From Candidatus Adiutrix sp. (GTDB lineage: Bacteria > Desulfobacterota > Desulfarculia > Adiutricales > Adiutricaceae): a stretch of 14,953 nt of DNA. A program made the translations under genes and the position numbers. Shown here in pieces: positions 6,026 through 12,547 of this stretch. The stretch covers positions 1 to 14,953 of the forward strand of contig JAITUX010000152.1 of assembly GCA_031286085.1 (NCBI GenBank), read 5' to 3'. Under the pieces are notes generated by a model that was not told the DNA's origin, searched no databases, and saw only the letters and a list, made by a program, of their open reading frames with translations. Numbering within the stretch: position 1 is the first letter of the stretch; every line of letters begins with the position of its first letter.

Positions 6026-6107
6026 ATACGTCCAATAAACGCATAATCAGGGCCACTAGAAGTCCGGCCGCCGTGGCGGCAAAGACATTCAAAAGGAACT
6101 TTGCCAT
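6024..6107 (-). CDS. 27-aa hydrophobic single-membrane-segment peptide (putative type I toxin or small membrane regulator)
   Basis: The peptide is MAKFLLNVF followed by AATAAGLLVALIMRLLDV. One membrane segment spans about residues 4-22, a Lys stands before it, and Arg-Leu-Leu-Asp follows it. The start is strongly supported: AAAGGAGG (6116-6123) lies exactly 8 nt before the ATG. It has a promoter candidate about 30 nt upstream and an intrinsic terminator at 5915-5948, giving an mRNA of about 224 nt, and a convergent candidate antisense RNA overlaps its 3' end. The ending resembles the basic/aromatic-Leu-Asp ends of Fst/holin-like type I toxins, but I cannot assign a family. Alternatives: a small regulator of the neighbouring MgtA, comparable in size and topology to MgtS or MgtR, or another membrane microprotein. 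That it is translated is likely; its function is unknown. Confidence 0.72.
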   Translation of the reverse strand: MAKFLLNVFAATAAGLLVALIMRLLDV

Positions 6108-6115
6108 AGGCGCGA

Positions 6116-6130
6116 CCTCCTTTCTGGAGG
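6116..6130 (-). promoter_or_regulatory. Hairpin sequestering the ribosome binding site of the 27-aa peptide
   Basis: On the minus strand CCTCC (6130-6126) pairs perfectly with GGAGG (6120-6116), the Shine-Dalgarno core, with a 5-nt AGAAA loop. The stem is all but one pair G-C and would begin about 8 nt after the predicted 5' end. Locking of the Shine-Dalgarno is a common safeguard in type I toxin mRNAs. Confidence 0.6.
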
Positions 6131-6144
6131 GCTTGCCCACGGTT

Positions 6145-6173
6145 ACTCTATCCTAAAGCCGGGGAAACGGCAA
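6145..6173 (-). promoter_or_regulatory. Candidate promoter of the 27-aa peptide gene
   Basis: On the minus strand TTGCCG (6168-6173) and TAGAGT (6145-6150) are 17 bp apart, each 4/6 to consensus. The predicted start near 6138 gives a leader of about 30 nt that consists almost entirely of the hairpin over the ribosome binding site. Confidence 0.42.
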
Positions 6174-6225
6174 GGCTCAGGCTATAAGCGGCCGGTTGAA
6201 TGGTGGTTTGAAATCGGCGGTTAAA

Positions 6226-6254
6226 TTGCAAAACACTCTAGTCTTTGGTATGAT
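6226..6254 (+). promoter_or_regulatory. Sigma-70 promoter of the hydantoinase-like/HDAC-like pair
   Basis: TTGCAA (6226-6231) and TATGAT (6249-6254) are separated by 17 bp; the -10 is 5/6 to consensus and the -35 is 4/6. The start would be near 6261, leaving a leader of about 84 nt with no obvious structure before the ribosome binding site TGGAGGT at 6334-6340. Confidence 0.65.
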
Positions 6255-6344
6255 TTGAAAAATTCAGGTACGGATGAAATGCCATTTTTGGGGCCGGTCC
6301 GTGAATAACTGGCTGAATATAGTTCGCGGAGGCTGGAGGTCTGG

Positions 6345-8018
6345 ATGTATCTGGGCATTGACGTGGGCGGAACCCATACGGACGGGGCCGCCCTGGCGGA
6401 AAACTTCGAAATAGTCCGCACGGTCAAGATCCCCACCCGGGATGTTCTGGGCAGCCTGACCGAGGTCTTGAACAGTCTCCTGGCCGGTTCCGACCCTGGC
6501 CGGGTCCGGCGGCTGGCCGTCTCCAGCACTTTGGGCCTCAACGCCATTCTGACCGGCCAGGCCGACCCGGTGGGCGTCCTGGCCTCGGGCGGCCCGGGGC
6601 TGCCGGTGGCCGATTTCGGCTCCGGGCCGCTCTATGAACCCCTGGCCGGGAGCCAGAACCACCTGGGCGAAATCCTGGCGCCTCCGGACCCGGCCCAGGC
6701 CCGGGCCGCCGCGGCCCGTCTCCTCGCGCAGGGGGCCCGGGCCTGGGCCGTCATCAGCAAATTCGGCCCCAAGAATCCCGCCTCGGAAGAGGCCCTGGCC
6801 CAGGCCGCCCGCTCCGCGGCCCCGGATTTCCCCCTGACCCAGGCCAGCGCCCTGTCCGGCCGCCTTAACTTTCCCCGGCGTCTGAACACCGCCATCTTCA
6901 ACAGCGCGGTGAGCCGGCTCTACGGCCGCTTCGTCAGTGATTTGAGCGCCGCGGCCCGGGCCCACGGCCTCTCCTGCCCCATAAGGCTTCTGACCGCCGA
7001 CGGCGGCGCCCTGGCGCCGGAAGAGGCCCTGGTCCGGCCGGCCCTGGTCCTGGCCGCCGGGCCGGCCGCCGGGCTCTTGGGCCTGTGGTCCCTGGCCGGC
7101 CTGGAAGGCGACGTGCTGATGGTCGATATGGGCGGCACTTCCACCGATTTGGCCGTGATGGCCGACGGACGGCCCCTGACCACGGCCGAGGGTCTGGACA
7201 TAGCCGGCCGGCCCACCCTGGTCCGCTCCTTCCTCACCCGGTCCCTGGCTTTGGGCGGTGACTTGGGCCTGGTCGTCAGGGAGGGCCGGGTGGAGTTCGC
7301 CGGGAGCCGGGAAGGCCCGCCCCTGGCCCTGGACCCCGCCTCGGCCGGCCTTCGCCCGCCGACCTTTACCGACGCCTTGAACGGGCTGGGCCTGACCAGG
7401 GTCGGCCAAATCGAGGTCTCCCGGGCCGCCCTGGCCCGCCTGGACCCGGCCAGGCCGCCGGAAGAGACGGCCGCCCGCGCCCTGGACCGGGCCCTGGAAC
7501 TCATTTCCCAAGCGGCCCGGAGTTTTCTGGACCAGGTCAACCGCCGGCCGGTCTATACCTTGGGGGCCCTGCGCCTGGCCCGGCCCGTCCAGCCCGGGGC
7601 GGCGGCCTTTCTGGGCGGGCCGGCCGAGGCCCTGGCCCGCCCCGTGGGCGCGGCCCTCGGCCTCCGCCCGGTCGTCCCCCCCCAGGCCGCCCTGGCCAAC
7701 GCCGTGGGCGCGGCCCGGGCGCGTCCCTGCCCGGCCGCCGATCTCTACGCCGACACGGCCCAGGGCCGCATGACCATCCCGGCCCTGGGGCGGACCAAGA
7801 CCATCGGCCGCGATTATAATCTGGCCCAGGCCCAGGCGGACCTCCTGGCCGCCCTGGGGGCCTCCCTGGCCGATCTGCCCGAAGCCGGGCCGCCCCAGGT
7901 GACCGAGGCGGAAAGTTTCAACCAGTTGACCGGCCGGGGCCGGGCCGATAGGATCTTCCGGGTCCGGGCCCAGGCCCGCCCAGGTTTTCTGGGTTCGTCG
8001 GAGGAGGCCCGCCCATGA
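6345..8018 (+). CDS. Hydantoinase/oxoprolinase (HyuA-like) family protein
   Basis: A 557-aa member of the HyuA/oxoprolinase A family, ATP-dependent enzymes that open cyclic amides such as hydantoins and 5-oxoproline. The N-terminal part has the ASKHA phosphate loop GIDVGGTHTDGA (residues 4-15). The hydantoinase A domain has a second phosphate motif, MVDMGGTSTDLAV (about 259-271). The protein is shorter than the ~680-aa HyuA of N-methylhydantoinases, and no HyuB-type partner gene is adjacent, so its substrate is open. Related short family members may act in C1-cofactor biosynthesis or other kinase-like roles. It is preceded by a good promoter and GGAGG 5 nt before the ATG. It overlaps the next gene by 4 nt (ATGA at 8015), so it is translationally coupled to the HDAC-like amidohydrolase. 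Confidence 0.85.
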   Translation: MYLGIDVGGTHTDGAALAENFEIVRTVKIPTRDVLGSLTEVLNSLLAGSDPGRVRRLAVSSTLGLNAILTGQADPVGVLASGGPGLPVADFGSGPLYEPLAGSQNHLGEILAPPDPAQARAAAARLLAQGARAWAVISKFGPKNPASEEALAQAARSAAPDFPLTQASALSGRLNFPRRLNTAIFNSAVSRLYGRFVSDLSAAARAHGLSCPIRLLTADGGALAPEEALVRPALVLAAGPAAGLLGLWSLAGLEGDVLMVDMGGTSTDLAVMADGRPLTTAEGLDIAGRPTLVRSFLTRSLALGGDLGLVVREGRVEFAGSREGPPLALDPASAGLRPPTFTDALNGLGLTRVGQIEVSRAALARLDPARPPEETAARALDRALELISQAARSFLDQVNRRPVYTLGALRLARPVQPGAAAFLGGPAEALARPVGAALGLRPVVPPQAALANAVGAARARPCPAADLYADTAQGRMTIPALGRTKTIGRDYNLAQAQADLLAALGASLADLPEAGPPQVTEAESFNQLTGRGRADRIFRVRAQARPGFLGSSEEARP

Positions 8019-9310
8019 CCGGCCCCCTGAAACTCGGCCTGGTCTTTTTCCCGGCCTATGACTGGTCCATCAGCCCCGACCACCCGGAAAGGGAGGAACG
8101 GCTCCTCTACACCCAGGACCAGCTGCGGGAAGAGGGGCTCTTTGACCGGCCCGGCCTGGGGGAATACCGCCCCGAAACGGCCGGGGACGAGGATATTGAA
8201 CGGGTCCACATAAGGCCGCCGGGAGTGAAAAGCCTGGCCGCCTTTTCCCACCGGGTCAGCGCCGGCGGGGCCATCACCGCCGGGCGCCTGGTCCTGACCG
8301 GCGAATGCCTCAAGAGCTTCGCCCTGGTGCGGCCGCCCGGCCATCACGCGCCCAGGGTCGTCCACGGCGGCCGGGGCTTCTGCAACATCAACAACGAGGC
8401 CATCATGGTCGAGCGGCTGCGCAGCGAGTTCGGGGTCCGGCGGGTGGCCATAGTGGATACCGACTGCCACCACGGCGACGGCACCCAGGACATCTACTGG
8501 CATGACCCGGACACCCTCTTCATCAGCCTTCACCAGGACGGCCGCACCCTCTACCCCGGCAGCGGGGCGGTGGAGGAGATGGGCGGGCCCTCGGCCTGGG
8601 GGTCCACCGTCAACATCCCCCTGCCCCCGGAGACCGGGGACGAGGGTTTCCTCCTGGCCGCGCGGACCATAATCCGCCCCATCCTGGACGAGTGGCGGCC
8701 TGAATTGGTAATCAATTCCGCCGGCCAGGACAACCATTTCACCGACCCCATAACCAACATGAAAATCACCGCCCACGGCTACGCGGCCCTCTCTGAGATC
8801 ATCGACCCCCACATCGCCGTCCTGGAGGGCGGCTATTCCATCCAGGGCGCCCTGCCCTATCTCAACCTGGCCATCGCCCTGGCCATGGCCGGGCAGGACT
8901 GGAAACGGGTGGAGGAACCCCGGCCGCCGGCCGCCCAGTTGGCCACCAGTTCCGGAACCCTGGCCTATATCCAGCGGCTGGGCGACGACCTTCACCGCCG
9001 CCGCCGGGAAGCTCCGGGCCGCACTGGTTCGGCGCTGGAAGGCGACTTCTGGGTGCGGGAGCGTTCCATTTTCTACGACACCCACCCCCTGGAAGGCGAC
9101 CTGGACGGGGCCGGGGGCGGCCGCTTCGGGGGGATACGCGAGCGCCAGCGCGAAAGCCTTTTCAATTGCGGCTTATGCCCCGGACTCCTGGTCATCCGGA
9201 CCCGCTCGGAAGTCAGCCCGCCCTCGACCCATGTCCGCCTGCCCCGCGACCCCTGCCCCAAATGCCTGGCCCTGGCCGCTGAACTGGGCCCGGCGGACCG
9301 GGCCGACTAA
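8015..9310 (+). CDS. Histone deacetylase-family zinc amidohydrolase with a Cys4 tail
   Basis: A 431-aa HDAC/AcuC/acetylpolyamine-amidohydrolase superfamily enzyme. The catalytic set is complete: the His pair in RPPGHHAP (H110-H111), zinc ligands D150 and H152 in DTDCHHGDG, D239 in SAGQDNHFTDP, and the transition-state Tyr in LEGGYS (Y274). In bacteria such enzymes remove acetyl or other acyl groups from polyamines, small amides or proteins; the substrate cannot be read from the sequence. After the catalytic domain (ending near residue 310) comes an extension of about 120 residues with C385-x2-C388 and C414-x2-C417, a possible structural zinc site not present in ordinary AcuC-like enzymes. It is translationally coupled to the hydantoinase-like gene. 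Confidence 0.9.
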   Translation: MTGPLKLGLVFFPAYDWSISPDHPEREERLLYTQDQLREEGLFDRPGLGEYRPETAGDEDIERVHIRPPGVKSLAAFSHRVSAGGAITAGRLVLTGECLKSFALVRPPGHHAPRVVHGGRGFCNINNEAIMVERLRSEFGVRRVAIVDTDCHHGDGTQDIYWHDPDTLFISLHQDGRTLYPGSGAVEEMGGPSAWGSTVNIPLPPETGDEGFLLAARTIIRPILDEWRPELVINSAGQDNHFTDPITNMKITAHGYAALSEIIDPHIAVLEGGYSIQGALPYLNLAIALAMAGQDWKRVEEPRPPAAQLATSSGTLAYIQRLGDDLHRRRREAPGRTGSALEGDFWVRERSIFYDTHPLEGDLDGAGGGRFGGIRERQRESLFNCGLCPGLLVIRTRSEVSPPSTHVRLPRDPCPKCLALAAELGPADRAD

Positions 9311-9320
9311 GGTTTTTTTT
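9287..9320 (+). terminator. Possible terminator at the end of the HDAC-like gene
   Basis: GGCCCGG (9287-9293) and CCGGGCC (9298-9304) form a 7-bp all-GC stem that overlaps the last codons. A run of eight T (9313-9320) follows, but 8 nt after the stem rather than directly, so this is an imperfect intrinsic terminator. Confidence 0.4.
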
Positions 9321-9338
9321 CGTCCGTTCCCGGAAATC

Positions 9339-9347
9339 TGTTATAAT
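9339..9347 (+). promoter_or_regulatory. Extended -10 promoter of the ABC transporter operon
   Basis: A perfect extended -10, TG-T-TATAAT, lies at 9339-9347. No good -35 stands at the usual distance (TTCGTC at 9319-9324 with 17 bp), which is tolerated by extended -10 promoters. Transcription would begin near 9354, giving a leader of about 209 nt before the binding-protein start codon. Confidence 0.6.
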
Positions 9348-9369
9348 GGTCTCTCTTGTGTTTTATTCC

Positions 9370-9506
9370 GGGGCGGCGGCCCCAAGCCTCTCCAGCGGCC
9401 TTCAATAATGATTGAGGGCCCTTTAAGTTTGGCAAAAACAGCCGGCGCGGCTGTAAAGCGTCATCCCGCCCGGCCGTTTTCAAAATGAGTTTGAAAGCGG
9501 CTGGGC
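9370..9506 (+). promoter_or_regulatory. Structured leader with four successive hairpins
   Basis: Between promoter and binding-protein gene there are four stems. GGGGC (9370-9374) pairs with GCCCC (9379-9383). GGCCTTCAAT (9397-9406) pairs with ATTGAGGGCC (9411-9420) with one G-U. ACAGCC (9438-9443) pairs with GGCTGT (9449-9454). The long fourth stem joins 9468-9484 to 9490-9506: 17 pairs, two of them G-U, with a 5-nt loop. No T-run follows the last stem. I do not recognise a known riboswitch class. The leader may control the importer post-transcriptionally, or the stems may be repeat remnants. Confidence 0.45.
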
Positions 9507-9562
9507 AATAATCCCCATATCCGGCGCGGCCAGGCCGGCCGCGACCGAGAGGAGGTTCCAGA

Positions 9563-10324
9563 ATGTTCAAAAAAACCCTGGCTCTTATGGTTTTCCTGCT
9601 CGCCTGTGTCCCGGCCCTGGCCCAGACGCCGGTTGCCGGCAAGGTTTACGTCAACGGCATCGACGCCGACTTCCCGCCCTTCGCCTATGTCGGGCCGGAC
9701 GGCCAGCCCACCGGCTTTGACGTGGACGCCGTCAACTGGATCGCCAAGGAATTCGGCTTCAAGGTCGAACACCACCCCATGGAGTGGAGCGGCATCGTGA
9801 CCAGCCTGAAAGACGGCAAAATCGATATGATCGCCTCCGGCCTTTCCGTGACCGAGGAGCGGGCCGCCCAGATCAACTTCAGCCTGAACTATTGGACCAT
9901 CAAGCAGGTCGTCCTGGCCAAGGCCGATTTCCAGCCTTCCGCCGAGGACGCCCTGAAAGCCGGCCTTAAAATCGGGGTCCAGGCAGGCACCTCCGACGCC
10001 AAGGCCATGGCCGACACCAACGGGAAGGACGGCCGCAAATATGAACTGTCGGAATACCCCAGCCCGGCCCTGGCCGCCCAGGACGTGGCCAACGGCCGCA
10101 TCGACGCGGCGGTCATGAATGACGCTCCGGCCGCCGAAGCCGTGAGCAAGCTAGGGCTCAAGATCGTCGGTTCGGCCGGCATTCCCGACGAGGCTTTCGC
10201 CGTGGGCGTCAACAAGCAGGATGAAAACACCCTGAAGCTGATCAACGCGGGCCTGACCAAGCTCATGGCCGATCCCTACTGGCAGGAGCTGATTGAAAAA
10301 TACAAGCCCGGTGAAGTCCACTGA
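9563..10324 (+). CDS. Amino-acid ABC transporter, periplasmic substrate-binding protein (family 3)
   Basis: A 253-aa family 3 solute-binding protein for a polar amino acid. A Sec signal peptide (residues 1-20, KK then a hydrophobic core, cleavage after ALA) is followed by the mature bilobed domain, with DADFPPFAYVGPDGQPTGFD near the start and the conserved MEWSGIVTSLKDGKIDMIASG. Later it has the domain-crossing stretch GVQAGTSDAKA and DAAVMNDAPAAE. It has no lipobox Cys, so it is a soluble periplasmic protein, implying a Gram-negative envelope. AGGAGG (9550-9555) lies 7 nt before the ATG. It is the first gene of the importer operon; the ligand (for example arginine, glutamine or cystine) cannot be told from the sequence. 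Confidence 0.93.
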   Translation: MFKKTLALMVFLLACVPALAQTPVAGKVYVNGIDADFPPFAYVGPDGQPTGFDVDAVNWIAKEFGFKVEHHPMEWSGIVTSLKDGKIDMIASGLSVTEERAAQINFSLNYWTIKQVVLAKADFQPSAEDALKAGLKIGVQAGTSDAKAMADTNGKDGRKYELSEYPSPALAAQDVANGRIDAAVMNDAPAAEAVSKLGLKIVGSAGIPDEAFAVGVNKQDENTLKLINAGLTKLMADPYWQELIEKYKPGEVH

Positions 10325-10326
10325 CC

Positions 10327-11070
10327 ATGTCCTCTTTCGCCGTCACCCTGGCCGCCTGGTGGAAATCCACCCAGCTCACCGGGGTGACGGCCGTCTTTTT
10401 TCTTAAGGGCGTGGTCGAGACCGTCCTCTTAATAGGCGGGGCCATGAGCGTGGGGCTGGCCCTGGGCACGGTGCTGGCCGCGCTCCAGGTTTACGGCCCG
10501 GCCTGGAGCCGGCGTCTGGTCGCCCTCTACGTCTGGTTTTTCCGGGGCATACCCGTCCTGCTCCTCATTCTCATGGTCCACTTCGGTTTCTACAGCCAGA
10601 TACAGGCCTGGATCAACGACCTTTTTCAGGCCCGCGTCCGTTTCCCGGCCTTTCTCAGCGCGGTGACCGCCCTGGGCCTCTGCAGCGCCGCCTACCAGTC
10701 CCAGATCTTCCGGGGGGCCCTCCTGGCCATACCCGCCGGCCAGTTCCGGGCGGCCCTGGCCCTGGGCTTCACCCCGGCCGGGGCGGTGCGGGGCCTCATC
10801 ATGCCCCAGGCCCTCCGCCTGTCCCTGCCGGCCTGGTCCAACGAATACTCCATCCTTTTGAAGGACTCGGCCGTGGCCTTCACCATCGGCTGCCAGGAAC
10901 TGATGTTCCGCTTTAAAAGCGTGGCCGCCACGAACTATAAATTCCTCCTCATGTTCGCCTTGGCCGGCCTGGCCTATTACGCCCTGACCCTGGCCGGGGT
11001 CGGCCTCCTGATGAAACTCCACCGGAAGGTCAGCATCCCGGGCCTGGCCGCCGAAGCCGAGGCCCACTGA
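10327..11070 (+). CDS. Amino-acid ABC transporter permease (HisM/GlnP type), subunit 1
   Basis: A 247-aa integral membrane subunit of a polar amino acid importer, with about five hydrophobic segments. The EAA loop that contacts the ATPase is at about residues 139-163 (QFRAALALGFTPAGAVRG, then MPQALR). The segment WFFRGIPVLLLILMVHFG matches the permease pattern 'FRGIPVLLQL'. It starts 2 nt after the binding-protein stop. Together with the second permease at 11819 it would form a heterodimeric pore. Confidence 0.92.
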   Translation: MSSFAVTLAAWWKSTQLTGVTAVFFLKGVVETVLLIGGAMSVGLALGTVLAALQVYGPAWSRRLVALYVWFFRGIPVLLLILMVHFGFYSQIQAWINDLFQARVRFPAFLSAVTALGLCSAAYQSQIFRGALLAIPAGQFRAALALGFTPAGAVRGLIMPQALRLSLPAWSNEYSILLKDSAVAFTIGCQELMFRFKSVAATNYKFLLMFALAGLAYYALTLAGVGLLMKLHRKVSIPGLAAEAEAH

Positions 11071-11072
11071 TC

Positions 11073-11822
11073 ATGCCCGTCCTGGAAGCGCGGCACATAT
11101 CCAAAAGCCTCGGCGGCAAGCTCATCGTGGACGATGTCTCCCTGACCCTGGACCAGGGCGAACTGAAGGTGCTCATCGGTCCTTCCGGGGGCGGCAAGAG
11201 CACCTTGCTCCAGTGCATCCATTATCTCCACCGGCCGGACCAGGGCGAGGTGCTCCTGGAAGGGCGCTCGGCCGCGGAAATGGGGCGGCGCAACATCTGC
11301 GCCTTTCGCCAGGAAATCGGCATGATTTTCCAGGATTTCAACCTGTTTGACCATCTGAGCGCCGAAAACAACGTGGCCGTGGCCCTGCGTAAGGTAAAGA
11401 AATTTTCAACCCGGGCGGCCCTGGAACGGGCCCGGGCCGAACTGGCCCGGGTGGGCCTGGCCGACAAGGCCCGGCTCTATCCGGCCGAACTGTCCGGCGG
11501 CCAGAAGCAGCGGGTCTCCATCGCCCGGGCCCTGGCCATGGACCCCAAGGTCATGCTTCTGGACGAGCCCACCAGCGCCCTGGACCCGGAACTCATCGGC
11601 GAGGTCTTGAACGTCATCGCCGACCTGGCCCAAGGCGGCATGACCATGCTCATGGCCACCCATCAGATAGGCTTTGCCAGGCGCCTGACCAATGAAATCC
11701 TGTTCATGGAAAAGGGACGCCTCACCGAACGGGGCTCGCCGGCCGAACTGCTGGCCCCCGGCTCCAATAGCCGCGCGGCGGAATTCTGCGCCAAGCTGGC
11801 CCAACTCATGGGTCGGGAATGA
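11073..11822 (+). CDS. Amino-acid ABC transporter ATP-binding protein (GlnQ/HisP type)
   Basis: A 249-aa cytoplasmic ATPase of the polar amino acid importer. Walker A is GPSGGGKST (36-44), the Q-loop lies in IGMIFQDFNLFDHL, the signature is LSGGQKQR (140-147), Walker B is VMLLDEP with D164-E165, then SALDPE, and the H-loop His is H197 in MATHQIGFA. All residues for ATP hydrolysis are present and the length is normal. It sits between the two permease genes, 2 nt after the first, and overlaps the second by 4 nt (ATGA). Confidence 0.95.
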   Translation: MPVLEARHISKSLGGKLIVDDVSLTLDQGELKVLIGPSGGGKSTLLQCIHYLHRPDQGEVLLEGRSAAEMGRRNICAFRQEIGMIFQDFNLFDHLSAENNVAVALRKVKKFSTRAALERARAELARVGLADKARLYPAELSGGQKQRVSIARALAMDPKVMLLDEPTSALDPELIGEVLNVIADLAQGGMTMLMATHQIGFARRLTNEILFMEKGRLTERGSPAELLAPGSNSRAAEFCAKLAQLMGRE

Positions 11823-12547
11823 TGATCGAATCCGCCTTTTACCAGGCCCTTTGGCCGGCCCTCTTCAAAGGCTTCAAGCTGAGTTTGGCCCTCATCCTGC
11901 CTTCGGCCGCCGGCGGCCTGGTTCTCGGCGTCCTGGTCGGCCTTATCCGCGGCACGGAACAACCCCGCTGGCTCTTTAGGCCCTGCCAGGCCTATGTCTC
12001 CCTGTTCCGGGGCACGGCCCTGGCGGTCCAGCTCTTCATCTGTTACTACGGCCTGCCTGAACTGGGCCTGCTCCTCAAGCCGCTCTGCCTGGAATTCGGC
12101 CTGCCTGAATGGTTGTGGCGACTCTGCTATCCTTCCGCCTACGGGGCCTCGGTGCTGGTTTTCATTCTCTGCAGCGGGGCCTATCAATCCGAATACATCC
12201 GCGGGGCCATCCTCTCCATCAAGCGCGGCCAGTTCCTGGCCGCCCGGGCCTTGGGCTTCAGCAGGTGGCAGTCCTTCTCCGCCGTGATCCTGCCCCAGGC
12301 CCTCCGCCTGGCCTGGCCGGGCTGCAGCAACGAGGTCATCTACCTCATCAAGTATTCCTCCCTGGCCTACCTGCTCTCGGCCAGGGAATTGACCGGGGCG
12401 GCCTTTTCCGTGGGCTCCTTCCATTTCCGCTATACCGAATCGTTTTTCTGCGCCGCCCTCTTCTACCTCTCCCTGGTCTCCCTGGCCACCTGGCTTTTCA
12501 GCCGCCTGGAACGGGCCTGGGCGGTCCCCGGCTTCGGGCGCTCTTGA
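11819..12547 (+). CDS. Amino-acid ABC transporter permease, subunit 2
   Basis: A 242-aa membrane subunit with about five hydrophobic segments. The EAA loop is at about residues 138-163 (QFLAARALGFSRWQSF, then ILPQALR), and YVSLFRGTALAVQLFICYYG matches the conserved permease segment. A 4-nt overlap with the ATPase gene sets the start; a second ATG directly follows (11822), so the protein may begin one residue later. Its stop overlaps the TTG start of trmB. Confidence 0.91.
   Translation: MMIESAFYQALWPALFKGFKLSLALILPSAAGGLVLGVLVGLIRGTEQPRWLFRPCQAYVSLFRGTALAVQLFICYYGLPELGLLLKPLCLEFGLPEWLWRLCYPSAYGASVLVFILCSGAYQSEYIRGAILSIKRGQFLAARALGFSRWQSFSAVILPQALRLAWPGCSNEVIYLIKYSSLAYLLSARELTGAAFSVGSFHFRYTESFFCAALFYLSLVSLATWLFSRLERAWAVPGFGRS

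Noticed and set aside
12109..12543. A longer reading of the trmB frame starting at an ATG at 12109
   Set aside because: It overlaps almost the entire second half of permease 2 in another frame, and the added residues look like frame-shadow protein rich in Gly/Pro/Arg. The TTG at 12544 fits the family N-terminus.
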